A stretch of DNA of 64,000 nt. Origin: Lytechinus variegatus. Taxonomy: Eukaryota > Echinodermata > Echinoidea > Temnopleuroida > Toxopneustidae. A program made the translations under genes and the position numbers. Positions 11,001 to 22,207 of the stretch are shown here, one piece after another. The DNA lies in NCBI RefSeq assembly GCF_018143015.1, contig NC_054746.1:30593129-30657128 (forward strand), given 5' to 3'. Under the pieces are notes generated by a model. The model had not been told where the DNA came from. It worked only from the letters and a program-made list of their open reading frames with translations, and did not search any database. The stretch's first letter is position 1, and every line of letters starts with the position of its first letter.

Positions 11001-14000
11001 GATTGTCAATGAATATAGATAGACCTTTCATATCCAGGTTTTTAATCAATGATATAACTGCTTTTGCTTTTGTTTCATTTGTTATCTTGTTATCGTTTTC
11101 ACAGGAAGGAAACATGTGAGCGTGTCGCCTCTGAAAAGAACCTGTCCTTTGTTCCTGCATATGATGACTATAATGTAATGGCAGGTCAGGTCAGTGATCA
11201 ACTTAAATTTTCATTAACTCAGTCTTTTGTTATCCATAATAAACCTTTAACAAATTTATACATTAGCCGATGAACCTTTGCCATGACTAAATTGTGTCAA
11301 GGTTGCCTCGAGTAAATTTAAGCTTAATGAAATCCCGAAACTATACTTGATAGCCTTGGACAGATCCTATCTTCGCCATTCTGAAAAGATCTGGATGAGT
11401 TCATCTCCCTCTAATTTCACCAGGACTATATTTAAGCCATATAATCTCCACACCTTTTTGTAATCCAGTAGCCTTAAAAAGTTCGAAAATGTCAAGATGA
11501 TCTAGTATACTTCACACTGGCCCCTGGGCAGATCTAGTACTTCATAAATTAAGGAGCACAGAAAGTGGGTTCAGGTGTACAGAATTTCCTGACAAGCAGA
11601 TAAAAAGTGTGTTCAATCTCCAACATTATCCCGTTGTCTAAAATTATTACAAACAATAAATGAAAATCATTCATACAGTTGTCCTAAGATGTCATGAGCA
11701 AAAAGGGTTATCACCATAATAAAAAAGGCACGACAATGCTTATTTTGGGAAAATATAGAGGCACATGCCCCATGTGACTTTACCTGGATCAAAACCTTTG
11801 AGTAATTCCTACCAATACCAAACCAAGACCCTTTTCAGGTTGATGATCCTAGTAAAGTGATTATTGCAATATAAATATTCAGTTTGAGCAGTCACCATTC
11901 CTTTGAAGAAATTTCACTCATGTTGCCAAAAATAAGTTAGTTATTGTGTGAGCTTGACCAAACAAACTATTTTGTGACCTTGACCTTACAAACTTTTATC
12001 ATGTTTTCAAAGTTCAGTTGTTCAAATCATTGAATTCCAAGAAACTTTATTTATGAATATTCTGTAGTTCACAATTTGGCAATTGTCTTGTCATCTTCCA
12101 AATTTGGTATTTTGTGACTCTATTTGCTAGTAAACTGGTTTGGTCTCCAATTGATCCATCCTGCCTCATTAACCTGGTATTTTTTTTGCCACCGTCATCT
12201 TTAGCAAGATTGGAGTGTTGTTTTTTATGAGCTCATCTGTTTCAGACTTGTTTTGAGACAGCTGTTATGACGAGTGTTAAAGTGGATATGACATCATCAA
12301 CCACCCAAACTTGGAACGATTTTCCTTGGTACCGGTACCAAGTGTTTTGGCTCAAAATATGCATTCTTTATGTTGAACCTTTGTACACACCTGTCTTAAA
12401 GGGGTAAGCAAGATATGGGAGAAAGTAGAATGGATTACTAGTATTCTGTTATATATTTTTTATTTTTCATGATTATCTTGTGTGTATTATCTGGGAACTT
12501 AGATTGTATTCTTATATGGTCCTTGCTAATTTTGCTGATTTTGTTGAGCATCATTATCAGCGTGGTATGAAAAGACATCAGAATTTCCAAAAGTTTGTGT
12601 GGGGGGGGCTGATATATTTTTCTCATGCACCCCCCCCCCCCTGAATGTCAGAACATCGCATATCTACATTTTCACCTGTGATTATCTTGAAACCTCAAGC
12701 CTTGTTTGAACAAAGTACACTTTGTGTACTTTGCTTTAAATAGAAATGTTCACATTTTATCCCCATTATTTTAAATACTGTCATTCACATTTGATATTCC
12801 AGGGGACTATTGGTATAGAGATATGTGAACAGGTACCAGACCTCGATGCTGTCCTAGTCATGACCAGTGGTGGTGGCCTCATAGCAGGTATCGCTACAGC
12901 AGTAAAGGGAATGAAGCCAAATGTCAAAGGTAAATCAAGAATTAGTTTCTTTTTCACTTGCAGGAATGCAAGTGAAATTCTTATTTTTGTCTGTGTAAAA
13001 AATTAAAGATATTTGTGGAATGAGAATGGAACTGTACACCAGCAGATCCAAAAGATTTAAGGGGGTTTAGGGAAAGGAGTGCCCAAAATGACTATTGAAA
13101 CTTGTTAATGACTACAAAAGTCCTTGTCAGTAGGTGGTTTCAAACCGCCTCGATCACAAGAATCCCCGTTAAATAGCGGGAACTGTTTTCGGCTAAAAAA
13201 TACCCATTAATTATTCCTGCATTCACACCGCCCCGAAACATACCCTTCGGGATAAGTTCCTGAAGTTACGAGCATGCGCATAGTATGGTCTGATGAGCAG
13301 GCAAGGCGCGAGATTCAAAATCACTAGCCCAATAGCCACCCACAGCTCCCGCGCCCAACGACATGCTGGGCTAAAAAGTTCCCGTAATTTGCTTTCACAT
13401 CGCCAAAATACCTGCGACCTTGGAAAAATCCCCGCGAAAGTTCTCGTAATTTCGCCAAGTACCTACTATTTAGCGGGTATTTTCTTTCAGGGAGATTACG
13501 CGTAGTTTGCTTTCACATTACCAAAATACCTGGTATTTTCTGGTCGGGGTAAATTTCCCGATCAGAGAATACCTGGAACTGACAAACTTCGAGGCGGTCT
13601 GAAACCACCTAGTGGGGAGGGAGCACTGTTTACCCCCTCTTGACCTTCTAATACTGTGTAAAGAGTGGTACTAATTTGGACTGATATATATTCAGCATAT
13701 GAATTAATTTTAACATAAGTAATCTCAAAAAGGATTTTCTTACATATAATAAATTATATGTATTTTATGTATTCTATATATATATGGAATCAAGCATGGT
13801 TTGATTCTTACATTATTCTTGATTTGATAATTCAGTTTTTGCTGTTGAACCAGAAGGAAAAGATCTCCAAAGATCTCTTGAGTCAGGTAGGTCATACCAA
13901 ACATTTCATACTTTGATACAACAGAAATGAGAACTACACCATAAATTTACATTAGCAGCATCTACCTGTATTCATACCAATTTTACATTTTTACAAAGGA

Positions 14001-16900
14001 AGAAGCCCTGAGAATAAGCACAATAATTATGTGTTTGTTTTTTTTTTGGGGGGGACATAAATAATGATAATATTATGCAACAATTATACAATGCTATTTA
14101 CAATGTTTTTAATAAATAAAGACCATTATTTTTCTTTAAACAGTTCACAAATTAAGGTTTGGGGTTATTTTTCAAAAATACATCCCACCGCTGCCACTGA
14201 AAGTAAATAGCTTACATATTCACAATAGTCAGAAGAGCTAGTTGAAGGTTAAAGCTATAGAAGGAGAGGAAGAAAAAGAAGAAGAAGAATGAGAAGAGAT
14301 ATAATTAGAAGATGCGGGAGAGGAGGTGTTAGATGAAACATGTCATATTGATGAAATGGTACTAAGAATACTTTTTTCTCTCTCTCATTTTACTGGCTTT
14401 TAGTTTTCATAATTCCCGAAACTATTTTTATTTGTTATCAATTGTATAAAACTTCCATGACCAAAACTTTTAGCCCTGTTGAGACTAGATGGTCTCGCTG
14501 TGTTGAAAAAATTGAAAAGATTATGTAACAACTCCTCTGAACACACTGATATCAGTAGCTACCCACCTGTTCACATTTTGAATCATGATATACAAGTCTT
14601 TTGTCTTCCTTGTGTGTATAATATAGCTTGCCATTTTTTCCTTACTGATGTAATTTATTTTATAAATCGAATGTTATTCATTAGGAGAGAGAATGTGGGT
14701 AGGACCACCTAAAACCCTTGATACAGTAGCCGATGCTACACCTACCCAGCAGGTTGGACAGCTTACTTGGCCTATTGTCAGAGATCTTGTTGAGAAACAA
14801 GTATTTACAGTGGTATGTCTAATAAAAACTTTTAAACATTAAAACATTTCTCATGATCTATCTTCATGATTCTCTAAATAGTACCCATATTGTATTACAT
14901 TGATATTTCAAAGTGAGCCAGTTGTGGGCTTGGAATCTATCTTGAGCATTTATCATGTTGGAAGTGAAGATAACTTTGTTTTGATTTTTTTTTCATTCTG
15001 ATAAAATAAAGCAATCCCCTAGTAGCTTTTCTGATAGCTGAAGATAATTAGGATTGACATCCGAACAATTTATAAAAGGATGAATTGTAAATATTTGGTT
15101 GTTTCATTTGTTGATAATTGATCTTTGGTGTTTTATCAATTATGTTTTTTCATCTGCTTTTGTAGACAGATGATGAAATCATTTCAGCAATGAAATTTAC
15201 ATGGACAAGATTAAAGGTAATTCAATAAAACTGCATATTTCTTTATTTCATATTTTTAATAAAAAGCAAAGAAAATGTCTGTCAAATATCATCAGGGGTA
15301 CAAACAGTGAAATGTTTATTTTGCAAGTCAGAAAATTTATCTCTGGATTTTCAAACTTCTTCATTTTTTAGATGATTCTTGTTTGGATTGTTAAAAATTA
15401 TAAGTACCCTCGGTATATAAATTTTCGTTTTCACATGCCATCCATTATAGAATCTTCCTTTCTTTTTTTTGTATTTTATATTTTCAATTGTATTCTAATT
15501 AGTAAACATTCTTTTTAAACTATACTGTATGTATATAAAATAAATATTGAAATAATCATGGTGAATGATGGTTTCTTAAAGAACAAGTACATTTAATATG
15601 ATTTTAGCACCAGCTATTCATGACTTATTTTTCCACTCAGCTGGTAGTAGAAGCAGCAAGTGCTGGACCAGTAGCAGCAGTTTTATCTGACAAGATGAAA
15701 GCTGTCGATCCAAGGGTTAGAAACGTAGCAGTTCTCATGTGTGGTGGGAACGTGAATATCGAGCAATTACCATGGTGATAGTTGGTCTTTATGGCCTGGT
15801 GCGAACCACGTCAGGTGGACGCATGACAATTGATGGTTTCACTGGTTGAATTTCAATGAAGTTTCTATATAAATAGTTTGCACAAGGAATTTGTGAATTT
15901 GTGTATGTATGTTCACCCGCCACCTGAATTGAAAATAGAGCTGTATATTTCAGTAATCCATGAATCTTTTTTTTTGCTGTGTAGTTCTTTTATACATGCA
16001 TGACACTAACTGTATTATCATTGTTATTTTTATTATTGTTATAGCAACTCAATTTGATATACTCAAGCATGTCAAATTAGAGTTGCCCGAATTGAAATAT
16101 ACATATATATGTTGAAGTGGAATCTCAAATCTTGAGACCATTATATTACCATTATAACAGGAAGTTTTATCGTACTTGATTTTAAAGAGAAAAAAATGAC
16201 ATTTGCTGCCTATGGTTCCTCCTGACCTGGTAAATTGAAGACATTTGCAGTGTTGGTTTGTTCATGCATTGGATTGTTTTACAACTATAAGGTTGAAATT
16301 GCACAATCTCTTTTTGAACCCTTGAAGAGGATTTCTGGAGAGGTATTGAGATTTGCACCTGTCTTTCTGTTCTTCCCCAATGTATAATAGTGCTATAATT
16401 CGGATGAATAGCGAATTCCTAATTTCTGATGTGTAGGTAGAACCAACTAAAATATACTCCAGGACAAGTTTCAATTTCAAGACTGCAGATCAAAGATCAG
16501 AGGCCATAGCTCATTGCTCATAAGCAGGGAAATCCTTACCCTCGCTATGGACAATCAAAATGTCTATTTTTATTCAAAGTATAGGGCATTTCACGATTTT
16601 GTATCTCAGTGATGAAGCTTTGGGACATTTGCACACCCTTGCCATTCATTAACAAAATAACCCTATTATTACAGTGGCTCATCATTTGATCAAGCTTAGT
16701 TTTCCATAGTACTAACCTTATAGATGCATCTATTTTGTCTTGCTCACTGTTTGTCTAATCAGCTTGTCGTGGAAGCAGCCGGGGCAGCCCCGGTAGCAGC
16801 TGTTTTGTCGGACCAGATGAGGGCGCTTGATCCCAGCTTGAAGAATGTGGCAGTAATTTTGTGTGGTGGGAATGTGAATATTGATCAGTTGCCGTGGTGA
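7569..16900 (+). CDS. Serine racemase / serine-threonine dehydratase-like PLP enzyme (whole gene, 9 coding positions, last one duplicated)
   Basis: This is a fold-type II PLP enzyme, cytosolic by family, which would racemise or deaminate serine/threonine-like amino acids. Exons: 7569-7739, 9693-9734, 10548-10714, 11105-11189, 12803-12929, 13836-13886, 14685-14812, 15166-15216, then 15641-15778 or 16763-16900. Every junction is GT-AG and in phase, giving about 319 aa; human serine racemase is 340. Key parts: Schiff-base Lys50 in KTGSFKIRGA; HSTGNHG at 74-80; MAGQGT at the exon 4/5 junction; the phosphate loop SGGG at 177-180; CGGN near the C-terminus. An in-frame TGA at 7545 lies upstream of the ATG, supporting this start if there is no 5' intron. 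Several racemase-specific residues differ: Thr76 where the racemase has catalytic Ser84, Leu208 at a metal-ligand position, and Cys as the pyridine-nitrogen partner as in serine dehydratase. Substrate and reaction are therefore uncertain. The family is sure; the exact enzyme name is not. Confidence 0.9.
7855..8115. repeat. (GAT)n microsatellite in intron 1
   Basis: About 250 bp of degenerate GAT/GGT trinucleotides. The Met/Asp-rich frame on the plus strand and the His/Ile-rich frames on the minus strand are by-products of the repeat. It starts about 115 bp after the exon 1 donor. Confidence 0.9.
9693..9734 (+). CDS. PLP-enzyme exon 2 (residues 58-71), 42-bp micro-exon
   Basis: Reads IILLKENQAQTNGV between an AG acceptor (ACATGCAG) and a GTGAGT donor, phase 0 at both ends. 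It fills the gap between GALNA and VTHS seen in the family. It is too short for ORF finding but is required by the reading frame. Confidence 0.82.
10548..10714 (+). CDS. PLP-enzyme exon 3 (residues 72-127)
   Basis: Begins VTHSTGNHGSGLACAAQ after CCTATAG and ends CEPTQQS plus AG of a split Arg codon before GTAATG. It contains Asn78, which contacts PLP O3'. Thr76 stands where serine racemase has catalytic Ser84 and serine dehydratase has Ala. Confidence 0.92.
11105..11189 (+). CDS. PLP-enzyme exon 4 (residues 127-155)
   Basis: Acceptor TTCACAG and donor GTCAGT. It encodes KETCERVASEKNLSFVPAY and then DDYNVMAGQ. The loop PAYDDYNV replaces the PNQEPAV loop of mammalian serine racemase and looks more like threonine dehydratases. 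Confidence 0.9.
12803..12929 (+). CDS. PLP-enzyme exon 5 (residues 156-198)
   Basis: Acceptor TATTCCAG and donor GTAAAT. It encodes GTIGIEICEQVPDLDAVLV and then MTSGGGLIAGIATAVKG. The SGGG phosphate-binding loop is residues 177-180, with Ser replacing the first Gly of the usual GGGG. Confidence 0.93.
13132..13610. mobile_element. MITE with 3-bp target duplication in intron 5
   Basis: Inverted ends start AGGTGGTTTCAAACCGCC (13132) and match the complement at 13590-13610 with one mismatch in 21. AGT is duplicated on both sides (13129-13131, 13611-13613). The inside is GC-richer than the surroundings, has repeated AAATACCTG and CCCGCGAAA words, and has no ORF. A 3-bp duplication is typical of PIF/Harbinger and CACTA elements; which one is not resolved. 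Confidence 0.78.
13836..13886 (+). CDS. PLP-enzyme exon 6 (residues 198-215)
   Basis: Acceptor TAATTCAG and donor GTAGGT. It encodes (V)FAVEPEGKDLQRSLES and the first base of a Gly codon. It aligns with the AAEPSNADDCYQS metal-site segment of human serine racemase: Glu is kept, but the position of Asp216 is Leu. Confidence 0.85.
14685..14812 (+). CDS. PLP-enzyme exon 7 (residues 215-257)
   Basis: Acceptor TTCATTAG and donor GTATGT. It encodes ERMWVGPPKTLDTVADA and then TWPIVRDLVEKQVFTV, matching the PPETIADG..NTWPIIRDLVDDIFTV block of the family. Confidence 0.92.
15166..15216 (+). CDS. PLP-enzyme exon 8 (residues 258-274)
   Basis: 17 codons TDDEIISAMKFTWTRLK between TTTTGTAG and GTAATT, phase 0. 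It is the last exon common to both predicted transcript ends. Confidence 0.9.
15641..15778 (+). CDS. PLP-enzyme terminal exon 9a (residues 275-319)
   Basis: Acceptor TTCCACTCAG; 45 codons and TGA. It begins LVVEAASAGPVAAVLSDKMK and ends CGGNVNIEQLPW. It supplies the GGN turn and the Cys facing the PLP pyridine nitrogen. No AATAAA or ATTAAA was found between this stop and exon 9b. Confidence 0.88.
   Translation: MVVEAASAGPVAAVLSDKMKAVDPRVRNVAVLMCGGNVNIEQLPW
16763..16900 (+). CDS. PLP-enzyme alternative terminal exon 9b (residues 275-319)
   Basis: Acceptor TGTCTAATCAG; exactly the same length and phase as 9a. It begins LVVEAAGAAPVAAVLSDQMR and ends CGGNVNIDQLPW followed by TGA. It is identical to 9a at 34 of 45 residues, and 19 of those 34 use a different codon, so the pair is old and selected at the protein level. 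All 11 replacements are mild or in surface-type positions. An ATTAAA lies at 17469 and an AATAAA at 17917. Joined to exon 8 it gives an alternative full-length enzyme. Confidence 0.85.
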   Translation, partial: LVVEAAGAAPVAAVLSDQMRALDPSLKNVAVILCGGNVNIDQLPW

Positions 16901-17916
16901 TTGTACATCTATTAACAGTCATTACAGAATTTTATCTGCAACATCATCATCTGTCTGGTGCTATACATATTTCATCTGCTTAGAGACATAGAGCTTTTCC
17001 AAGCTCTTGTACTCTTTGAAAGTGTTTAAATTATTCTCTCCATGCTCTTTGTAGATAGTTTTGTTCAAATTTTAGCAGTCTTTGAATATATTCGTACAAA
17101 AAAAAAGAAACTGATGTTGAAACTCCAGCACAAAATGTTTTTGAGGCTTAATTTTTATTATTGAATCAAAGACTTATATTTATATCATACATTTTGCAGC
17201 ATTGTCTTTCAGTATCCTCATAATTATATTAATTCATCTACCTTACCTGTAGATATAGATGGAGAATAATAATGCATAAAATAACAAAGTAAATGCTGCA
17301 TCAATTCGTGAAAGCTTACTAGAATCGAGTGTTCCCTTTACAAATCCTGTGGGTATTCTATGCACAAAGGCAAACAGTGAAAATATGCATGAAGAGTGTT
17401 GAGTCCTAGTAATCAGGGCAGTTAGAGTCAGTTTTATCTGTTTTGTATATTTTAGGTACAAGAGTCCCATTAAAAAATTTCACACTAATGCCAAGTAAGT
17501 GACTTTATAATGAAAACATGCAAGAGTTCTGTCATAATACTCACTTAGTATCATAGGGGTATTCATTTACATGTATTTCAAATGTGAATGATCAGAGGCC
17601 CATTATTTTTTTTTTTTGGGGGGGGACAATTTTATCAATTTGATATTGTTTTTTTCTGGAAAGCTAAAACTTTAGATATGGTAATATATGAAATAATATA
17701 TTGGTCATTGTGTCATGTATATGTTCAACTTATGTGTAAATGTTGAGTGCTGAATTCACTGTGACAAGACAGATTTTGATGTTGGTAAACCATTTGATTC
17801 AGTTCTCTTGATGTAAGTGAACCCACCAAAAAATGAACATATTTTTTAAAAGTGTTCAAGTTTTTCCATGTTTTAGATATTCAATTGTGAAGTCAGGAGA
17901 TAAAACCATTTCATTC

Positions 17917-17922
17917 AATAAA
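17917..17922 (+). other. Candidate polyadenylation signal AATAAA
   Basis: This is the first canonical AATAAA seen downstream of exon 9b, about 1 kb past its stop. The ATTAAA at 17469 is a nearer alternative. Confidence 0.3.
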
Positions 17923-18668
17923 GTTTGTTTCTCTGCACTCACCAGACATTGTAGTGTTGAAGGTGATGTCTTCAACACTCAGCATGAAGGAGTGCATATT
18001 TTGGTGGGGTTCACTAACTTTTGTACATGTAGGGACAGGTTCACCATGGGGACAACCCATTTTCCATAACCTCTTGATTTAAAACAAGATGAATTTTAAA
18101 GAAGAAATTCCTGTGACTGACTGAACGAAGGCAATATTTCAGCTGAGGATTTACTTGTCTTTTTGGACATATCTCTTGAACATTACATACCTACATTAGC
18201 GCATCATGGTAAAACCAGCAGACAAGCCCGTGTTGACTGGCTAATACAAAAATAAGAGCCGTTATGGAGGTACTCGTAATGCTTATTGTATGAGCCTATG
18301 CATTTTGGGGGCTATTTGGCTTTCCATGTAGTCATGCCGCCAGATTTCATCATGATGCAGTACTTATTGGTTATTTTACTGCCTGCTTTCAATAATACTC
18401 AGGTGATAAATATCTTGCTCATGTAATGGAGAGCTTTGGTAGTCAAGGAATCATGTATATTAAACACAGATTGTCAATGAAGGCAGTTAATATTCAGGGA
18501 ATCCAGGTTTAATCATGACGAATAAGTGCCTTTTACATGCAGAGATGCCAACCTCTTGACACAAAAAATCAGACTGAATATCCTCAAAAATCATATTTTT
18601 TAGTGAAAAATCAGATTTTCACAAAAACTCAATATGACCAGTGCAAGCCTTGAATTAAGCAGCTGCAG

Positions 18669-18703
18669 GCCGGGGGCAATTTAAAAAAAAAATTGCCCCC
18701 GGC
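18669..18703. repeat. Perfect hairpin GCCGGGGGCAATTT
   Basis: GCCGGGGGCAATTT and its exact complement are separated only by a short A run. A third copy of CCGGGGGCAATTTT follows at about 18726. It sits in a repeat that begins about 18540 with AGAGATGCCAACC, like the hAT-type end at 22700. Probably the remains of a mobile repeat. Confidence 0.6.
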
Positions 18704-19429
18704 TCGCGAGCTTTTTACAGGAACCGGGGGCAATTTTCTGGAACAACGGGCAATTAAAAAAAAAGAATATAACTGTGAACCACACTCCAAATTTGTTTAA
18801 AGTAAGCGCAGCTCCTGCAATTTTCAATTAGTACAGAATTAGTAATAGGCTTATTCAAACAACTAAGAAATTTAAATGTTTAAGTGTGTTTTGACACCCT
18901 CACTCCACATCCCCTTTACATGGGCTTATATTTACTTTTCATCTCTAATGAACCACAAACAATGAACCCCCCCAAAAAAAATCTAAATAAATGAATAAAA
19001 TAAACAAATAAAAAGAGAGAATTCAGATCAAATAATAAATTTACAACAAAAAAAAATTAAGGTTTCTTTTCATGGTTAGAATCACGGGTGTGGGTGAGTG
19101 TTTGTGTATGATTGTAACTGTGAGGTGCACTTGGATTGCATATAAATTATGTTAAAGAAATGAAGAAATTAAATCAATATCTAACTCAGTCTATTCAAAT
19201 TCCAGCACATAGCCACAGCCCACAGGCTACATGTAAATTTTTAAATGTACATGTATTGTAGGTTCATGTACCTTAAGTTTTTCACAAGTTATTTGAAAAC
19301 GCAGATCTTCACAGAAAATGCCTTTCATTCTGGGAGAGTCTAAATTCTGTAACAAGTGAAATGCCTCTGGCCGTCTCACCTGCATCACGCGGTTCAATAT
19401 AGCAGCAGTGCTGACTTTGAATACTACTC

Positions 19430-19990
19430 TAACTCGCACAAGATGTTCAGTGATACATGGTTACTCTTTTGTCCACTTTTTATGAACTAGACCAATAAAC
19501 TTACAGAGATATGATGGTTATTCAACAAAAAACCCAGACATGGCCAAAGTTCATTGACCTTACATGACCTTTGCCCTTAATCGTGTGACCTGAAACTCGC
19601 ACAGGATGTTCAGTGATACTTGATTACTCTTATGTACAAGTTTCATGAATCAGATCCATAAACTTTCAAAGTTATGATGGTAATTCAACAGATACACCCA
19701 ACTCGGCCAAAGTTCATTGACCTTTAACCTTGGTCATGTGACCTGAAACGCGCACAGGATGTTCAGAGATACTTGATTACTCTAATGTCCAAGTTTAATG
19801 AACTAGACCAATAAACTTTCAAAGTTATGATGGTAATTCAACAGATACCTCCGATTCGGCCAAAGTTCATTGACCCTAAATGACCTTTGACCTTAATCAT
19901 GACACCTGAAACTTGCACAAAATGTTCAGTGATGCTTGATTACTATTAAAGTATTATGTCCAAGTTTCATGAATCAGATCCATAAACTTC
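19430..19990. repeat. Tandem repeat, period about 150-165 bp, about 3.5 units
   Basis: GATGTTCAGTGATAC-type words recur at about 19443, 19606, 19757 and 19922, with CCAAGTTTCATGAATCAGA and GGCCAAAGTTCATTGACC between them. Units contain repeated TGACC half-sites, including TGACCTTTGACC. It is similar in style to the array at 54290-57130. Confidence 0.8.
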
Positions 19991-21517
19991 ATAGGGGTGG
20001 GGTGGGTAGTAATTTCAGAATATTTATTCTTACTTTATATGCTTTTCTGTTGTACGATCCTATGATTTTAGGGTTCAGGGATAGGGCATTATTTGATTAT
20101 TCTGATTGTGCAATAATATTTGTCTTGGAAGAGGTTACACTAGGCAGTCACATTCATGATGTATATTCTGGTAATATTGTAAATGGTTTCAAACTGGCTT
20201 TGCATCATGTTTACTATGTATCCCATATGTTCACCCCCTCTCTTTTTCTCACCTTCTCTCTCCCTTTTTACCTACACTCTTCCCTCATTCTCCTTTCTGA
20301 GTGTGTGTGGGTGGGTGCCTGCCTGGATCTCTCTTTCTCTGAAATATACTTCCATGTTCCCCCTCTTTCTAAATTCCTCTCTCATTTCCTATCCGAATTT
20401 CCTCCTCCATTTTCTCTCTATCCATCATGGACTATAATCAATGAGATTAATTTATTATCCATGCATTCTATGCAAATTTGTATTAACATAGGGCTTTTAC
20501 TTCTGTTATTAGCACACAATACACCTAACTCAGTCAAACTGATTGTTTTATTTTATTATTTAATCAATAGCTTTAATTATATTGTGTAAATTTTCAGTAT
20601 GATATCCTGTTCTATATTCATTCATCATAATTTAGGAAATAGGTGCTCTAGTAATGCTATTCATATTCTCTATTCAAAACATTTTGATCAATTTATATGT
20701 GTAAATTATATAAAATGCAAATCTTGAAAAGGTTCTCTATTTATATTACAGAAATACATTTAATATAAATATTTCCAGAAAATTACAAATATGGATGTAA
20801 GTAAACACAAATGCCTTTTTAAATGAGCAAACGTTAATGTAAGCCTTTCCATAGAATAAACATGTATTTTCTGCAGGAAATATACAATGAAATTGCACTG
20901 AAGGAACTTTTGGGTATGCTTGGGCATCAACTAAGAGGAACTAAGTTTGTATTTGTGTAACTATAGAAAATATATATAATTGTGATATGATCTACCAATA
21001 AATTTTAATCAAATTCTACCTGTACTTTCAGATCGTGATCTTTTCTTTTTGTAAAATAGAACAATTTTAGCTAGCATTCAAAACACAGCAAAATTAAATG
21101 CATTTTACCAACATCAGAAAACAAAAACATCACAAACAACTGTGCGCTCAATATAAATACATATATATATATCCAACAGATATTGCACAATCATGTCATA
21201 TTCTCTTAGAATAGACCATCTGCTCTGGAAATCAAACAGAAGAAATATAAAGACTCTCAACCCAGTGTAACGTATCCTCCTGTTCCATTTGTTCAGGGTT
21301 TTTTAAATTTGATTTTGTCAGTAATCCAAAATGAGGGAAGTCTTTTTCATTGCATATTTTGACTGACCTGCTGATCCATGGATGAAATCTTGCGTACTTC
21401 AACCAAGTTAATATCACCTCTAAAATATGTTTTGACCTTTCCAAGAATGAAGATAGGACAAAAGTGGAAATAATTTTCAGTATACCTGCCATGGAGATTT
21501 TACAAGAACTATAAAGT

Positions 21518-21523
21518 TTTATT
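21518..21523 (-). other. TTC7: Candidate TTC7 polyadenylation signal
   Basis: TTTATT on the plus strand (AATAAA on the transcript) lies 555 bp past the TTC7 stop codon. It is one of few canonical hexamers downstream of the stop. Confidence 0.35.
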
Positions 21524-22077
21524 CAATCTACAGCCAACTGCACAATACACAACTGGTCTGTGCACCAATTTTGGAACAAATGGCATTTCGCATATTTCTA
21601 GAAGTTTTAAAATGATGATTTTTGTCATGTACTTCAAGCTGCTGTATCTCAACTGGTTTACATTCCTCTTAAGGACTTCATCCAATTTCATAGAAGAATA
21701 TTCTCTTGGTTTTCATCTATTACGTTCCTGCCTTTCAATTCTACACCATCTCTTTCATTTGTCCTTTAATTTCTCTCCATTCTACCATTCAAACATTCCA
21801 TTTTCACTTTTTCAGGACTATCCATACAGTGAACTGAGACCTTGTCTCCATTATAAAAACACAAACCTTCAATGATCATCTCAGTGCATGGTCTGTTGAA
21901 GCATACTATGTCGCCCTTTCAATGACAAATGGAAACAAGTGATATATCACCAAAGTGCGAGTGTGGCAATACATCATGCTATCGGAATGACGAAAGTGTA
22001 AACAACACGCACTTCGCTCTTTCATATTAAAAGAAGTGTCATTTTAGTGACAGTGTAGAACAGTACTGACAGATGTT

Positions 22078-22207
22078 CTAGAGAGTTCTTGGAATGGTTG
22101 AGAAAGGTAGGATGGGACTTGTGGACTCCAGCTGGAGACCAGTCAGCATACATTCTCCTGCTGCTCCACACTGACCTGAAGCCTGAAGAACATTACCAAG
22201 CGAGATC
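22078..22207 (-). CDS. TTC7: TTC7 exon 19 (residues 802-844, stop)
   Basis: Acceptor TTCTTTTCAG. It completes the split Trp, then reads [18 protein letters not shown] and onward to [13 protein letters not shown] and TAG. It matches the last TPR and the PF.IIPR tail of vertebrate TTC7. Confidence 0.94.

Larger units (their letters stand above)
16901..21517. other. Intergenic / 3' flanks between the two convergent genes
   Basis: No coding exon was recognised. Contents: the 3' flank of the PLP-enzyme gene, an imperfect hairpin-rich repeat (18540-18770), a tandem repeat (19430-19990), a CT-rich stretch (about 20230-20430), and AT-rich sequence up to the TTC7 3' end. Confidence 0.5.

Noticed and set aside
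19936..20589. 217-codon plus-strand frame
   Set aside because: It starts inside the tandem repeat and runs through a CT-rich stretch; it has no recognisable domain, promoter or splice signals. I judge it chance.
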